Shown here piece by piece: positions 1 through 11,432 of a DNA stretch of 64,000 nt. The translations under genes were made by a program, and so were the position numbers. Where the stretch lies: positions 155,122,809-155,186,808 of the forward strand of contig OY998175.1 of assembly GCA_963921935.1 (NCBI GenBank), written 5' to 3'. This DNA comes from Galeruca laticollis. Lineage: Eukaryota > Arthropoda > Insecta > Coleoptera > Chrysomelidae. The notes under the pieces are model-generated. The model was not told the DNA's origin, did no database searches, and saw only the letters and a program-made list of their open reading frames with translations. Positions within the stretch are counted from its first letter, which is position 1. Each line of letters opens with the position of its first letter.

Positions 1-257
1 GCCCTCCTAAATAAAAAATTAATATTTGAAGATCCCCTTATAACGACACTTATTATTTTTATTTTATATTTATGGCTTATTGGCTTCTGCGTCTATTCTC
101 GGGCACTTTCTAAATTATTGCCATTCAAATATAGAACTCGTTCTATATTTTTACTCTGAAAATTTTGGCAATAATTCTATGACGTGTAAAACAGCAAAAA
201 TTATTCTTACGAAAATTTTACGAGTAAATTTCGCAATAATTCTCGTACGTGTAAAAC
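1..257. other. AT-rich flank with a short direct repeat
   Basis: No gene seen. A 26-bp unit ending in CGTGTAAAAC occurs twice (167-192 and 232-257) with a few differences. The second copy touches the broken end of the retroelement fragment that follows, so this is probably the end of another repeat. Confidence 0.4.
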
Positions 258-496
258 GGTTCTAACATATTTTTTATTTGTTTTTGAACTTCATCTTTAT
301 AAATAAAAGGGTATCTATATGGTCGTGTATATACAGGTATTTCGTCAATTGTATTAATTTTATGTTTTATTTTATTTGTAAGGGTTAGTGGCAAATCATC
401 TTGATGAAATATGTCTGCGTATTCCTTAATCAGATTAATTATTTTAGTTTTTTCTTCTATATTTAAATGATTAGTTCTAAATTTTGAAAAATTCAA
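258..496 (-). pseudogene. Reverse transcriptase N-terminal remnant
   Basis: The remnant covers the stretch just before the RT palm, with the family pattern DEIPVYTRPYRYPF followed by a QIKNMLE-like helix. It matches the same stretch of pol in the neighbouring element residue by residue with many substitutions. The reading frame runs out into unrelated sequence at 258. All RT catalytic motifs are absent, so no activity is possible. Confidence 0.75.
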
Positions 497-805
497 ATTT
501 GGTTTATAAGTTTCATCAAAATGATTTAATTGAAATTGTTGGATACTTTGTCTATCAAATTTTTCTACAATAATGGGTTCAGAAAAATCTAGGGTGATTG
601 AATCTGTGGAATTGTTAGAAATTGTGGTTAAAGCAGTACCATTTTTCGCTATAGATAGAGATTCTGGTATTTCACAATTTCCAAGTTTTTGATAGGGAAT
701 TATTATTTATCCATTAGAAATATTAGTTTTTACTTTTATTATTTGTACTCAACGAGGCGCTATGTTTATTAAATTCACTTCGTTGTTAGTGGGATGATAA
801 AGTAA

Positions 806-1150
806 CTATATTTTTGTATAAGGAGTTGACAAGTATCCTTTATTAATATCTATGTTGGCTTGTAAAATTTTAAGGATATCCATTCCTATTAAGCCGTCTA
901 ATATACTATGAAATTTAAACAAAAAGAATTTTTGATATGAATGTTTTGGTAACTTAAATATTTTTGACATAGGTATTAAAGTACTATATCTATGAGCAGA
1001 TTTTTGAAGGGCGGTTGAGACGATAAACGGGTCATCTTCAATATGCTTAGAAAATAACTTAAGTGCTACATTTGGGTCAACAAAGGACTTTGAAGACCCG
1101 GAATCTATTAAAAATTTTAATTTGAATTCAGGAAGATACATATAAGGCAA
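806..1150 (-). pseudogene. Retroviral-type aspartic protease remnant
   Basis: About 114 codons remain, with the active-site motif LIDSGSSKSF (D-S-G, as in the neighbouring element) close to the start, then the hydrophobic FLFKFHSILDGLIGMDIL stretch that forms the second half of such proteases. It lies between gag and RT, as expected. The connection to RT at 497-805 is broken by frameshifts or stops. Confidence 0.75.
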
Positions 1151-1191
1151 TTCACTTTTATTTACATTATTAAGGGATATTACTTGTGGTT

Positions 1192-1922
1192 CTACGTGGT
1201 AGGACTGTTGTGAGGCTGGTCCTGAAAATTTATTTCGGGATCATTAAAATTAATTAGACCATTTTCAGAACTGTTTACAAGTGTATCATAAGGATCTGAA
1301 TTGGAATTTTGAGGATAAAAATAATTATACTGATATTCTGCGTTGAATAATACTTCGGATATAAAATTTTTTCGAGGTTGATTTTGGTTAAAAGGATTTG
1401 CGAAATTTGTACCGTTCCTGGTATTAGCATTCATTGGTATATATGCCTCTATGAAATGTATTACGTGTGGAAATGGACATTGGCGTTGGGTTCGGTAAAT
1501 TTTGTTTGGGTAATTGATTATGTTTAAAAACATTGACATTTCTATTTTGATTGAAGGTTTGAGAATTGGTTGGAAAATTTTGGTTTCTTGGGGGGCCGTG
1601 GTTGAATATTTACTGGACCCGTCGGAAAAGAGTTTTGGGCTTGAAAGAAATTATTGTTTGGAAAATTATTATTATTTGGAGTTTGTGCATTATAACCTTG
1701 ATTGTAGAAGGTATTTCTATTATTAAAATTACCTCGATTATTAAAATTGTTCCTATTGTTAAAATTATTATTTGGTTTTTGTTTATTTACATTTTTATTT
1801 TGAAAATATTGAATATTATCTTCATCCAAGACATATTGTAAAGCTTGGTTCAAAGAGTCAGTTTTCATACAGCGTGTTGTTGTTCCAAGCGGTTCTCTGA
1901 GACCTGACAAAAAGGTTTTCAA
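1192..1922 (-). pseudogene. Gag C-terminal half, frameshifted
   Basis: Two open pieces (1922-1542 and 1539-1192) are both gag. The first starts with KTFLSGLREPLGTT, nearly identical to gag of the element at 2100-10024, followed by an Asn-rich tail (runs of NNRNNFNNR type). The second continues the Asn/Pro-rich region to the protease. No zinc knuckle is visible, which is usual for errantivirus gag. Confidence 0.75.
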
Positions 1923-1994
1923 TGCTAAATTGTTATACCTTTTTTAGCAATTTATTATGATGTGTTGTTTCATGTAACTCAACGTAACTGCACA

Positions 1995-2099
1995 TTAACC
2001 CTCCGGAGGATACGCAGCGGCACTCCGTGCCGCATTTTTAGATTTTAATAAATTTTAGTAAATTTTTTCGTACACGCCACTGTTCATCTAGATATGCCG
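1995..2099 (+). mobile_element. piggyBac-type left end (TTAA plus terminal repeat)
   Basis: TTAA at 1995-1998 is followed by CCCTCCGGAGG and then by the palindrome GCGGCACTCCGTGCCGC. piggyBac elements insert at TTAA and start with CCC-type ends. A near copy of the palindrome (GCGGCATTCTGTGCCGC) lies at 11532-11548, just upstream of a piggyBac transposase start, so 1999-2099 and 11433-12034 are probably one element split by later insertions. A similar end, CCCTCCGAGG beside TTAA, lies at 42066-42080 in reverse. Confidence 0.6.
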
Positions 2100-2296
2100 A
2101 ATTATATCACCCTCACCCGCAGATCAGTTATAATAATATGATATTGTAATTTGCTTACGTTGTATTTTTAGATTTATATATAAATTCATTTTCTTTCAAG
2201 AATTAGGCAGTCAAGCAGTTAGAACCGAACGAATATTGTCGGTATAGTTAGTTTGTAGTTTTTAAAAAGTAGATTTACGAAATAAAGTACATTTTT
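2100..2296 (+). repeat. 5' LTR (197 bp) of the errantivirus-like element
   Basis: Starts AATTATATCACCC and ends ATAAAGTACATTTTT. It matches 9831-10024 with a few changes, including single-base or short indels near 2153 and 2215. The short length and A/T-rich ends fit errantiviruses rather than TG...CA LTRs. Confidence 0.9.
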
Positions 2297-2313
2297 GGCG
2301 CAGTCAGTAGGAT
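2296..2313 (+). promoter_or_regulatory. Primer-binding site, tRNA-Ser type
   Basis: TGGCGCAGTCAGTAGGAT begins on the last T of the LTR. The series TGGCGCAGTC(A/G)GTAGG is the tRNA-Ser-type site of the 17.6/297 group (from memory of the family). The overlap by one T is also typical there. Confidence 0.7.
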
Positions 2314-2589
2314 TGTTCGGGTCGTGCGTATTGAACGTCCGATATTCGTTTCAACGATTTACCGACAAATCGAACTTTGCAAACAAGTTTAAAGTGAAAA
2401 AGAACCGGCCTGTGTGCAGTGAAGTACCAGTTTTAGAATCATTCATCAGTCTATTGGAGACCTGTTCCAGACCATTCCGTATTTCGAGAATTAGGACCCA
2501 CATCGCCTGAATTCTGCAGGGATTACCTACCCCTTATAGTTAAGAAAAACATGATCAAAGTCGCATTGATTATTTTGTAAGTACAATTT

Positions 2590-3884
2590 ATGAATTCAAA
2601 TAATCTTTTGGACGAAATTCAAACTGCTTTTAATAAATTGAGTGTTGGTTCTCTTTCTACTGCATAAAATTCAAAAGATAAAACAAAATTTAAGCATAAA
2701 TCTAAAAAATCAAATACCTTAAGAGTAAATAAACCTAAGTAGTAGTCATTCATCGAACCTTATAACGCAACCAATCGTAAATAACGATCAATTAGAATCA
2801 GAAATGGCACAAGTACAATTTAAATGGGAATATATTAACTGCATTCCAGAATTTGATGGTAACCCTAACGACTTCAACAGATTTATTTCTGTAAGTGAAT
2901 CCATTATTGCTCATTTCGAAGATAGGGGAAAACCACAATAACTTTCATAATATTTATTTGTTGAATTCTATATTATCAAAAATTAAAGGAAACGCTAAAA
3001 CTATAATAAATATCCACTCTTGTAATACATGGGTTGAATTAAAAAACGTTCTGACTAGTAATTTCTCAGACCGAAGAGACGAAGTTTGCTTGAATAGAGA
3101 CCTCGTAATGCTCAAACAAAATTCGAATGAGTCTTCTCAATCGTTCTCTGATAGATGCTTACATATTCTAAATTTAATTTGTAGCTATGTTAATATCCAC
3201 GAAAATACAGAGGCTGCTAGATTTCTCAAAAATACCCTATATCAAAATTTAGCCCTCAAAACATTTCTCTCCGGGTTAAGAGAACCCCTAGGAACCACCA
3301 TCCGATGCATGAGACCCGCTTCTTTAACAGAGGCTATGCAATACGTTATTCAAGAAGAAAATGCCCATTATCTTCAAAATTCATCTAATAGAAATTTCCC
3401 TAGACAATTTGCCAATAATAGTAACAGATCGAATCATCGATCAATGCAAACACCCAATCAATCTTCATTTAATTCGCATACTCCGAATCACTTGTTTACC
3501 AGACAAACGAATAACTTTCCTTCTCAACCTATACCAATACAACCCCGACAAATACAACACAATTTTCCTAGGAACTCTCAAGTCTTTAGACAACCAAATT
3601 CAAATACCAATGTGTTCAGACCCAATCCAGATAATAATAGATTCCCTAAACCATCGCCCATGTCGATGTCAACTAGAAATACAAATCAGCCCAATCAGTT
3701 CAACAGACAATTCCCGACTACAGATAATAGACCTCCAAATAATCGTCCCAATTTTATATCTCAAGAACTCTATAATGTAGAATCACAAGACGATGATGAC
3801 CATTCCTATCAGTTACCATACCCCGATGATAAAAATAATGGTGATACAAGAGAGCCACTCGACGATGGCGTAAATTTTCAGTAA
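2590..3884 (+). pseudogene. gag of the errantivirus-like element, frameshifted
   Basis: The reading begins at ATG 2590 (MNSNNLLDEIQ), is stopped near 2665, resumes at 2803 (MAQVQFKWEYINC) and shifts again near 2930 into the long frame ending at 3884. The central part has the FDGNPNDFNRFI capsid start and FLSGLREPLGTT. The C-terminal half is rich in Asn, Gln, Pro and Phe without zinc knuckles. Gag would form the particle core; this copy cannot make it intact. Confidence 0.85.
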
Positions 3885-3989
3885 GAGCCTCGGAACATAC
3901 CTCACAAAATAAACCCAGTTGTTTCAGCCCCGAAATTATTTCACTTAATAATGTTAAATCTAGCGAACTGCCCTATGTAGTTCTACCTG

Positions 3990-6060
3990 AACATAATCTA
4001 AAATTCTTGATCGACTCCGGTTCGAGTAGGTCTTTCATAGACCCCAAAATTGCTTTTAAATTATACCCAAATGCAATCAATAGTGAACCTTTTGTAGTCA
4101 CAACGGTATTTCAGCAATCTTCCCACAAATATCGCGCTGGCATAAAATCCTCAAAAATATTCGAATTGCCAAACCCAACAAATTTGAAATTTTTCCTTTT
4201 TAAATTTCACAACGTTTTTAACGGCCTTATAGGTCTAGATAATCTTAAGTTACTTCAAGCTAGTGTTGATTTCAGAACAGGGTATCTTATTACACCTTAT
4301 ACTAAAATAAAATTGTGTTATCATAAAACGTCGCATGATTTAAATGTCGTTACAGTAGCTCCTAGAACACAACAAGTAATAGAAATAAAAACTAGTGTTT
4401 CTCAGGGAGATATAATTATTCCTTATAAAAAAATTGACGACTGTGAAATTCCACAAAGTCTTAGTACAGCAAAAGACGGTTATGCTTTAACTACAATTTT
4501 AAACAAATCTACGAAGTCTTTAATTTTAGATTTTTCAGAACCGGTTTCAGTTGAAAGTTTTCATGAAAATTACTTAGGAAACAATAATTTTGAAATTAAC
4601 AACTTTGAATATTCTGATAAAAATTTAGTAATGCCAAAAATTCGAACCGAACACATGAACGAAGAGGAAAAACGAAAAATCCTCGAGCTTTGTAATGAAT
4701 ATAACGACATTTTTTATAAAGAAAACGAACCATTGACATTTACTAGTAAAATTCGACATCAAATACGAACGACTGATGAAATACCGGTCTACACGAAAAC
4801 TTACAGATATCCTTTTATACATAGACAAGAGGTCGCTAATCAGATACAAAACATGCTGGACTCTAATATAATTCGCCAATCGAACTCGCCATGGTCATCG
4901 CCAATCTGGGTGGTAAGTAAGAAGAAAGATGCCAGCGGCAAACAAAAATGGAGAGTAGTTATCGACTACAGAAAACTTAATGAAAAAACAATAGATGATC
5001 GTTATCCTCTGCCCAATAAACACGATGTTTTAGCGAAACTAGGAAATTGTCAATATTTTTCGACTATAGATCTACCTAGCGGCTTCCATCAGATCGAGAT
5101 GGAAGAAAAGGATATCGAAAAAACAGCATTTAATACAGAAAACGGACATTACGAATTTCTTCGTATGCCTTATGGTCTCAAATCGGCACCTGCCACCTTT
5201 CAAAGAGTCGCAGATAACATACTACGAGGTATTCAAAACGAAATGTGTTTGGTTTACCTCGATGATATCATAATATTTTCAACTTCCCTTCAGGAACACT
5301 TGGAACGCCTGCGAACAGTATTTCAACGACTTAGAGAAGCAAATTTCAAGGTCCAGCTGGACAAATCAGAATTTCTGAGGAAGGAAGTTGCTTTCTTGGG
5401 CCACATAGTAACACCTGACGGTGTTAAACCAAACCCAGATAAAATATACGCTATACGCAACTTCCCAATACCGAAAACACCAAAACAAATCAAAGCCTTC
5501 CTTGGTCTACTCGGATATTATCGACGATTCATTAAGAACTTTGCCAAAATTACAAAACCCTTAACAAAGTGCCTTAAAAAGGGGGCGAAAATTGATTTAA
5601 ATGACGAGTACGTTACCTGCTTCGAGACTTGTAAGAATTTATTGATAAACGAGCCTATTCTACAGTATCCCGATTTCTCGAAACCATTTAATCTTACAAC
5701 AGATGCATCAAATGTAGCTTTAGGAGCAATCCTTTCTCAAGGCCCTATAGATCAGGATCTCCCCGTAGCATACGCATCACGTACTTTGAATGATTCTGAA
5801 CAATCATATACTCAACGATAAAGAAGGAGCTTTTAGTTATAGTATGGGCAGCCAAGTACTTCAGACCGTACTTATATGGTAGAAGATTTAATATTATAAC
5901 GGACCACAAACCATTAGTCTGGTTAAATTCTAAAAGAACCAAATTCTAAACTCTTACGTTGGAAAATAAAACTCGAAGAGTTTGATTATCAAATAATTTA
6001 TCGATCCGGGAAATCGAACAGTAACGCAGATTGCCTCTCATGAATTGAAATCCATACTAA
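3990..6060 (+). pseudogene. pol: protease, reverse transcriptase, RNase H (broken)
   Basis: Open from about 3990 to a break at 5821. The protease motif LIDSGSSRSF is at the start. RT motifs run in order: SPIWVVSKK, VIDYRKLNE, STIDLPSGFHQIEM, LRMPYGLKSAPATF, YLDDIIIFS (catalytic Asp pair near 5255-5275), FLGHIVTPDG and GLLGYYRRFI. RNase H begins at LTTDASNVALGAIL (about 5695). A frame break at 5817-5825 and further changes to about 6060 disrupt the rest of RNase H (ERELL, DHKPLVW, DCLS-type pieces are visible). Function: copies the genomic RNA into DNA inside the particle. Confidence 0.85.
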
Positions 6061-6103
6061 AGAATCACAACCATTTTGGAACGACGATTCCTTTTGGAAA
6101 AAC

Positions 6104-8173
6104 GTGGACGAAATCTTAGGCGAAACCAGTAATTACTATAGTCAACCCAACCCAGACCGTCAAACTGACAGTAGTTTCAATACACTTCAACCTTCGACGC
6201 GCAATCAACCTGCAGAACCTAGTGTTATTAGTGTAAGACAAGACTACGATAATTTGTCTATGATCGTAAATATTGACGATACATTTCATGACAATCACGA
6301 ACAACAAACTGAAGACGACCCTGACGAAAATAACACTATACATTCGAATTTCGACGAAAACCCTGTAGTAGGTATATCAATTACCGAATGTGCAGTTAAC
6401 TATGGCAAAAACCAAATTTTCATAGATTCAGTAATGCATTCTCCGGCAAAACCTAAAATAAAATTTCTTTTTGGAAATAAGCAACGTTATTACATTCAGT
6501 TATCTAAAAACGACTTTAATAACGATGCGATAAACTTCATTAAAGAATATATTGTCCCAGATGTATCTTATTATTTATATTTCGAAGATCCAACTCTGTA
6601 TGAACCACTTTCGGTTTGTTTACAGCAATATTTTAAATCTTCTTCTATAAAACTAAAAAAATGTACAAGTAAACTAATCGATGTAATAGACAAACAAGAT
6701 ATATTGGAAACGATCAAAAACTACCATGAAAGCAAATCTAATCACCGCGGCATCAACGAAACGCTTCAAAAAATCAAAGAAAAATATTACTGGCTCGATA
6801 TGAAAAAATCAATCCAAACTTACATCAATGAATGTGAAATATGTCAGCAATGCAAATATGACCGACATCCAGTCAAGATTCAAATGAATTTAACACCAAC
6901 AGCGACTAAACCCTTTGAAATAGTGCACATCGACTCATTCACATTCGAAAATTCAAAATTTTTAACGATTGTAGATAGTTTTTCAAAGTATGCTCAAGCC
7001 TACTATTTAGAAGCCTTATCAGCAACAGAAATAGCTAATACTCTCATCAAAATTTTCTCCCATCACGGTATACCCAACCAAAAAATTTGTGACAACGGCA
7101 CCGAATTTAAAAATACTGTTGTAACCGAACTTCTAAGCCTCCATAAAGTTAAACTACATTTTTGTTCACCGAACCCACAATCGAACGGTATTGTCGAACG
7201 TTTCCACTCGACAATAATAGAACATTTAAGGTTACTAAATTCACAAGGATTCTCTAATACCCCAATAAAAAATAAAATAGTGAATGCAATTCTGGCATAT
7301 AATAATTCTATTCACTCCGTAGTAAAATTAAAACCAATTGATATTAGTGCTATTCAACGTGACAATCGATTACAATCATTTCCTGTCATTTAAAAAACAA
7401 CATGTTCAACAATACATTTTCGATATCAATCGATCACTCTGATTATAATCGGTCTAAAATTATGATGCTATTGAAAGTAATAGTAAATCGGAAGCATGTG
7501 ATTGGTCGAAAAATTTAAATAAACTACCGTTTGTCTATGGGTCATGTGATGTGAGTGATATTTTGCAATTGTATATTACATTTTGAGTTAACAGAACAGC
7601 TTCTATAGAATTAAACGTGATTAAACTAAATGAACTTGTGAAAAGTGTGAAATACACGTGAAATGAACAAAAATAATTATGAGGATATGTCACTAAAAAT
7701 GACAATTTTGTTTGGTCGTTCAAGAAACATCAATCCGTTTTCGATTTCGTTTACAATCAAAATCGGAATCAAGATCGAAGTGTTGAATAGCACTATTTTT
7801 CAACGGACATATCTCAGATAACGATCCATTCAATTTAGAAATTGACAAATTACTAATAAACGATTACGTCAATCAACATAAAGATCGATCAAAACTATTG
7901 TACGCGAAAATTAATTCAGATCTAATCGAACAAAAAACCAAACATTTAGAGAAAATCAACAAAAACCGCGAAGATCCAAAAATATTCGCACCAAATCAAA
8001 CCATATTTATCAAAAGAAAGAAAAGACAGAAAAATTCTAATAAATTTGATAAGCCAGTTACTCTTAAAACAATAAACACGAAACGTAAAACCGTAACAAC
8101 TGCAAAACGCGGTAAAGTACATATGGACAATGTTAAACGCCCACTAAAAAGATTATATTCTTTTGACTCTTAA
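6104..8173 (+). pseudogene. pol: integrase, interrupted by a MITE
   Basis: The HHCC zinc-binding region is around NYHESKSNHRG and CEICQQCKYDRHP (about 6720-6870). The DDE core follows: HIDSFTF, then CDNGTEFKN, then GIVERFHS with the third acidic residue (about 7190). The frame continues exactly to 7346, where a TA-flanked MITE is inserted, and resumes after 7795 with the basic C-terminal domain (KRKKRQK, GKVHMDNVKRP) to a stop at 8171-8173. The long N-terminal spacer (6104-6700) is acidic and poorly conserved. Confidence 0.85.
7347..7793 (+). mobile_element. Tc1/mariner-type MITE inside integrase
   Basis: The 447-bp non-coding insert has inverted ends GTGCTATTCAAC...GTTGAATAGCAC, flanked on both sides by TA (7345-7346 and 7794-7795), the target duplication of Tc1/mariner elements. 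The integrase reading frame is continuous if the insert is ignored. The first 65 bp or so recur at 56594-56664. Confidence 0.85.
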
Positions 8174-8192
8174 TTACATGTTATTATTTCAG

Positions 8193-9794
8193 ATTACCGG
8201 GAATTCTCGGATTCCAAGAAACTATAACTCTCCGGAATCTCCAAGATAACCCTGGCCTTCTTCCAGTTAAACTCGGCAACGCAAAAATAATTCAATATTA
8301 TCATTCAATATTATATTATTATGATTTAAATTCCATTAACATCGAATTTCAAAAATTAAAGACCAAAATTTCAAAAACAATCGACTTGATTAAAATTCGA
8401 AGAACTACCAACCAACTTAAATACTATTAACTTTATCGAAACACAAATAGAAACACAATTAAGTGAATTATTACCTCATCAACGGAGGACAAAACGTGGC
8501 CTAATCAATGGGCTCTATTAGCGGAAATTTGGACGCTAACGATGGCGAACGTTACGAGAGACTTATTAAGGAACTTCAACAAAATCAAAATTCTCTAGCA
8601 CAAACAATCAAAACACAAAATACATTAGCTGTTTCTTTAATTGATGATTTCAACTCAACCATTCAACAAATAAATAAAAATGAGAGATTATTAGAATACA
8701 AAATTAATACCATAAGTAAATTCATTCAAAACCAATATAATACTATTTTCATCAAAGACGTATTTAATCAAATATTAAACATGTATGAAATATTAAACTC
8801 TACATTGCAAGATATAGAAAATTCAATTTCCTTTGCAAAGATTGGTATTATGCACCCTAGTATAATAAAAACACAATATTTATTGGTACTTCTAAAAACC
8901 GTTTATCAAGATTCTGATGAAGATCAAATGCCTGTCAAATTAAATTTAAAATCAATTCCGATTTACGAAAACCTTATTAAAGTATCTAGTTTCATTCTGA
9001 ATAATAAAATCACATACATATTACATGTTCCCGTAACGTATCCAATAAAATTAAATTTATTTCATTTATATCCGATACCTATTTTGAAAGAGAATCAACC
9101 AAAAATAATTGTACCTCAAAATAAATTCGTTTTAAAAAATAAATTGTACTTCGCATATCCGAGCGACTCATGCACGAAAATGACTACGCAAGAATACATT
9201 TGCGGTGAAACCGATCTAGTAGGGGTCAATGATGAAAGTCCATGTGAAATTCAAATATTGGACCTAAAAGCGGCACCCACCTGTCATCAAGTGGCGATAT
9301 TTGCCTCACAACCATTATTCAAGAGACTAAATGTATCTAATCAATGGATAGCGTTTTTACCACAAAAAACCAACCTACATCTGAAATGCCACCAACAAGA
9401 AGAAGTCGTCAACTTAATTGGCACACACTTAATCAACATTCCTGCTTCGTGCCAAGTTAACAAAGAAGAAATAGAAACAGGAAGCCAGCCGATTCTATTT
9501 CCCACAATAGTAGTCAATCTTAATCGATCTAAGACAATTCAAGATTTCAACATCAGTTTACCTCCTTTAGATTTAGATAAACTTCATACACTCAGATCCA
9601 GAATCATCAAGAACCAACCCAATTTAGAGACAGTTGCCATCGATCACCCTCTCATCACCAAAACACTAGTTTACATACTTTCAATAGTGTTCATTGTGTA
9701 TTTAGTGTACAGAACAATCAAGTGCAAGAAAAAAACCCAAGAAACCGAGGACAACCATTGTGATGGAGACACTGAAAATGTTCGACTTCCTTGA
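8193..9794 (+). pseudogene. env: env of the errantivirus-like element, frameshifted
   Basis: Envelope-type ORF of insect errantiviruses, expected to be made from a spliced RNA; a splice-acceptor-like TTATTATTTCAG ends at 8192. The N-terminal part is broken by stops and shifts up to about 8500. A basic furin-like site (RRTKR, 8483-8497) precedes a hydrophobic fusion-peptide-like stretch, and the frame is lost inside it near 8510. The long downstream frame (8508-9794, 428 codons) has many Cys, a hydrophobic membrane segment near 9655-9720 and a short basic tail. The breaks make an intact glycoprotein impossible from this copy. Confidence 0.8.
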
Positions 9795-9820
9795 CCTTCA
9801 GCCCTCAGAAGCCGAATCTT

Positions 9821-9830
9821 CAGGGGGAGG
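9821..9830 (+). promoter_or_regulatory. Polypurine tract
   Basis: CAGGGGGAGG abuts the 3' LTR, where plus-strand DNA synthesis is primed. Confidence 0.8.
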
Positions 9831-10024
9831 AATTATATCACCCTCACCCGCAGATCAGTTATAATAATATGATATTGTAATTTGTTCGTTGTATTTTTAG
9901 ATTTATATATAAATTCATTTTCTTTCAAGAATTAGGCAGTCAGCAGTTAGAACCGAACGAATATTGTCGGTATAGTTAGTTTGTAGTTTTTAAAAAGTAG
10001 ATTTACGAAATAAAGTACATTTTT
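9831..10024 (+). repeat. 3' LTR (194 bp) of the errantivirus-like element
   Basis: Near-identical to 2100-2296, and bounded by the polypurine tract on the left. Confidence 0.9.
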
Positions 10025-10064
10025 CGCGAGTGACTATCTTAGGAATGCTAATTGCGGTAGTAGC

Positions 10065-11432
10065 ACATGATAACAAAGAAAACAAGATATGCTAAATCAC
10101 CGTCCCAAATTCGTCCAGTTGGCGCATGACGTCATGTGGTTAGTAAAATTTGAATTTAACGTATTGGAATATATGGCATTTTTAACGATTTCTAGTTATT
10201 ACGTTAGATAGAAACTTTTAGTATAAAATTATATTGACGAATCAAATGCGGTTAGACGTGTTTTTATATGAGACCATTTTTGACAGCTTTCTCTGATGAC
10301 AAAACTAGTCAGATTATTAACACTTAAAACGCATTTTTTAAACACTAGACTATGCGTTTCGCTATCAAAGTTTTTGGTATTGTGGTGATATACTGATATA
10401 TGTAGACAAATAGTTTTGCATACGTAATGCAATAATATCCAATTTTGTATTTTTTTGTTAGGGATAAATAAAACACATAGCACATAGATAAAGATAATAG
10501 ATATTTTCAAGTTAAATAAAAAAATCAACAAAAAGTAAAATCACAAACTAAAACAAAATAGGGGTCGTATTATTTAACAATTTTTGACATTTTCCTTTTT
10601 ATTGACAAATTCTTATCTTGTAAAGTTTTGTTTAAATTGCGTATGCGGAAAAACATTCGGGATTTAAAAAATAATTGTTTAACTTTCAGGCTACAATCAA
10701 TGTTTGAACTTCAATTAATTAAATGATTGATATATCCTTTAGAAATAAGCAAATTATCAGAATTTACATTATTGAAAATTGTTTCCAGTTTTTCTATGTG
10801 CATCATCATGTCAGATGGTTTATACAAGCCACACTCTAAAACTATCCTGAACCACCAAACACCATTAGTCTGGCATCACACTTCATAAATATTAATATCT
10901 CACCTTGCCTCCAGAAAACTGTTCACAAATTTGGTCCGTTTTCTTTTATTGAAACGATCTTCTCTATTTTTAATCAAACTTTTGTCACACTTTTTGTTAG
11001 ACAAATTTAAAGTGGGTAATGCGTCCGGTTTAAGAAGCCGACGATTTCTAGCTGAATATCCCAAAAGCTCAAATTTTAAGTTTCTCTCAAAAGAGTCTAT
11101 CAAAATGTTTTGAACAGATACGCGCGTTTTTGACGTTAATTTTGTCTTTCCGTTTGCATTAATCCATTCCTTGCTAAGATTTTCGTCGTTGGGAAATCGA
11201 AAAAACATTATATACCTGGTAAAGTTTTTAGACTGATAATCTGTGTGGCACCCGGCTACTGCACAACGCCTTTTAAAAGTAAAATTAATTGAAAAATCGA
11301 CTGACAAACTCACAACACAATACAAAATAATAAGGTTTTAAGTTATGCGCTTCCGAAATAACTAACCACATGACGTATAACGCTCCGCCCTAACACGCGC
11401 AATATCATACCTTGTTTTCTTTGTGTATCATG
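10065..11432 (-). mobile_element. Degenerate P-like element with 8-bp target duplication
   Basis: The ends are inverted: CATGATAACAAAGAAAACAA at 10066 and its near reverse complement ending TGTATCATG at 11432. GTAGTAGC flanks both sides (10057-10064 and 11433-11440). An 8-bp duplication and CATGAT-type ends are those of Drosophila P. The only recognisable coding part is a damaged THAP domain on the minus strand (10900-11325), so it is a 1.37-kb derelict. It split the piggyBac remnant after or before the neighbouring retroelement. Confidence 0.85.
10900..11325 (-). pseudogene. THAP-domain remnant of a P-type transposase
   Basis: The sequence RRCAVAGCHTDYQSKNF, then MFFRFPNDENLSKEWI, is the first half of a C2CH THAP zinc finger that in P transposases binds the element ends. 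In the second half, the Cys-x2-His pair expected near RVSVQNILIDSF is replaced (Ser, Asn), so zinc can no longer be held. The rest is basic and ends at 10900. A hydrophobic ORF at 10229-10531 in the same strand might be a transposase C-terminal trace, but I cannot support that. Confidence 0.7.

Larger units (their letters stand above)
258..1925 (-). mobile_element. Errantivirus-like Ty3/gypsy fragment (RT start, protease, gag)
   Basis: Read on the minus strand the order is gag (1922 down to 1192), protease (1150-806) and the beginning of reverse transcriptase (496-258), which is normal gag-pol order. The protein fragments resemble those of the element at 2100-10024 but are clearly diverged, so this is a second subfamily. 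No LTR is seen at either side. The RT stops abruptly near 258, before its catalytic motifs, and the gag start is lost near 1925. It is a dead fragment in the orientation opposite to its neighbour. Confidence 0.8.
2100..10024 (+). mobile_element. Errantivirus-like Ty3/gypsy element with LTRs, gag, pol and env
   Basis: A full-length element on the plus strand: LTR, primer-binding site, gag, protease-RT-RNase H, integrase, env, polypurine tract and LTR. The LTRs differ by only a few bases and short indels, but all three genes carry frameshifts or stops and a 447-bp MITE sits in the integrase. It is therefore recent but non-functional. Order and env type match insect errantiviruses (17.6/gypsy group). 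No clear 4-bp target duplication was found (left flank GCCG, right flank CGCG). Confidence 0.9.

Noticed and set aside
1514..1841. Plus-strand ORFs of 70 and 91 codons
   Set aside because: Antisense to the gag remnant; no conserved text.
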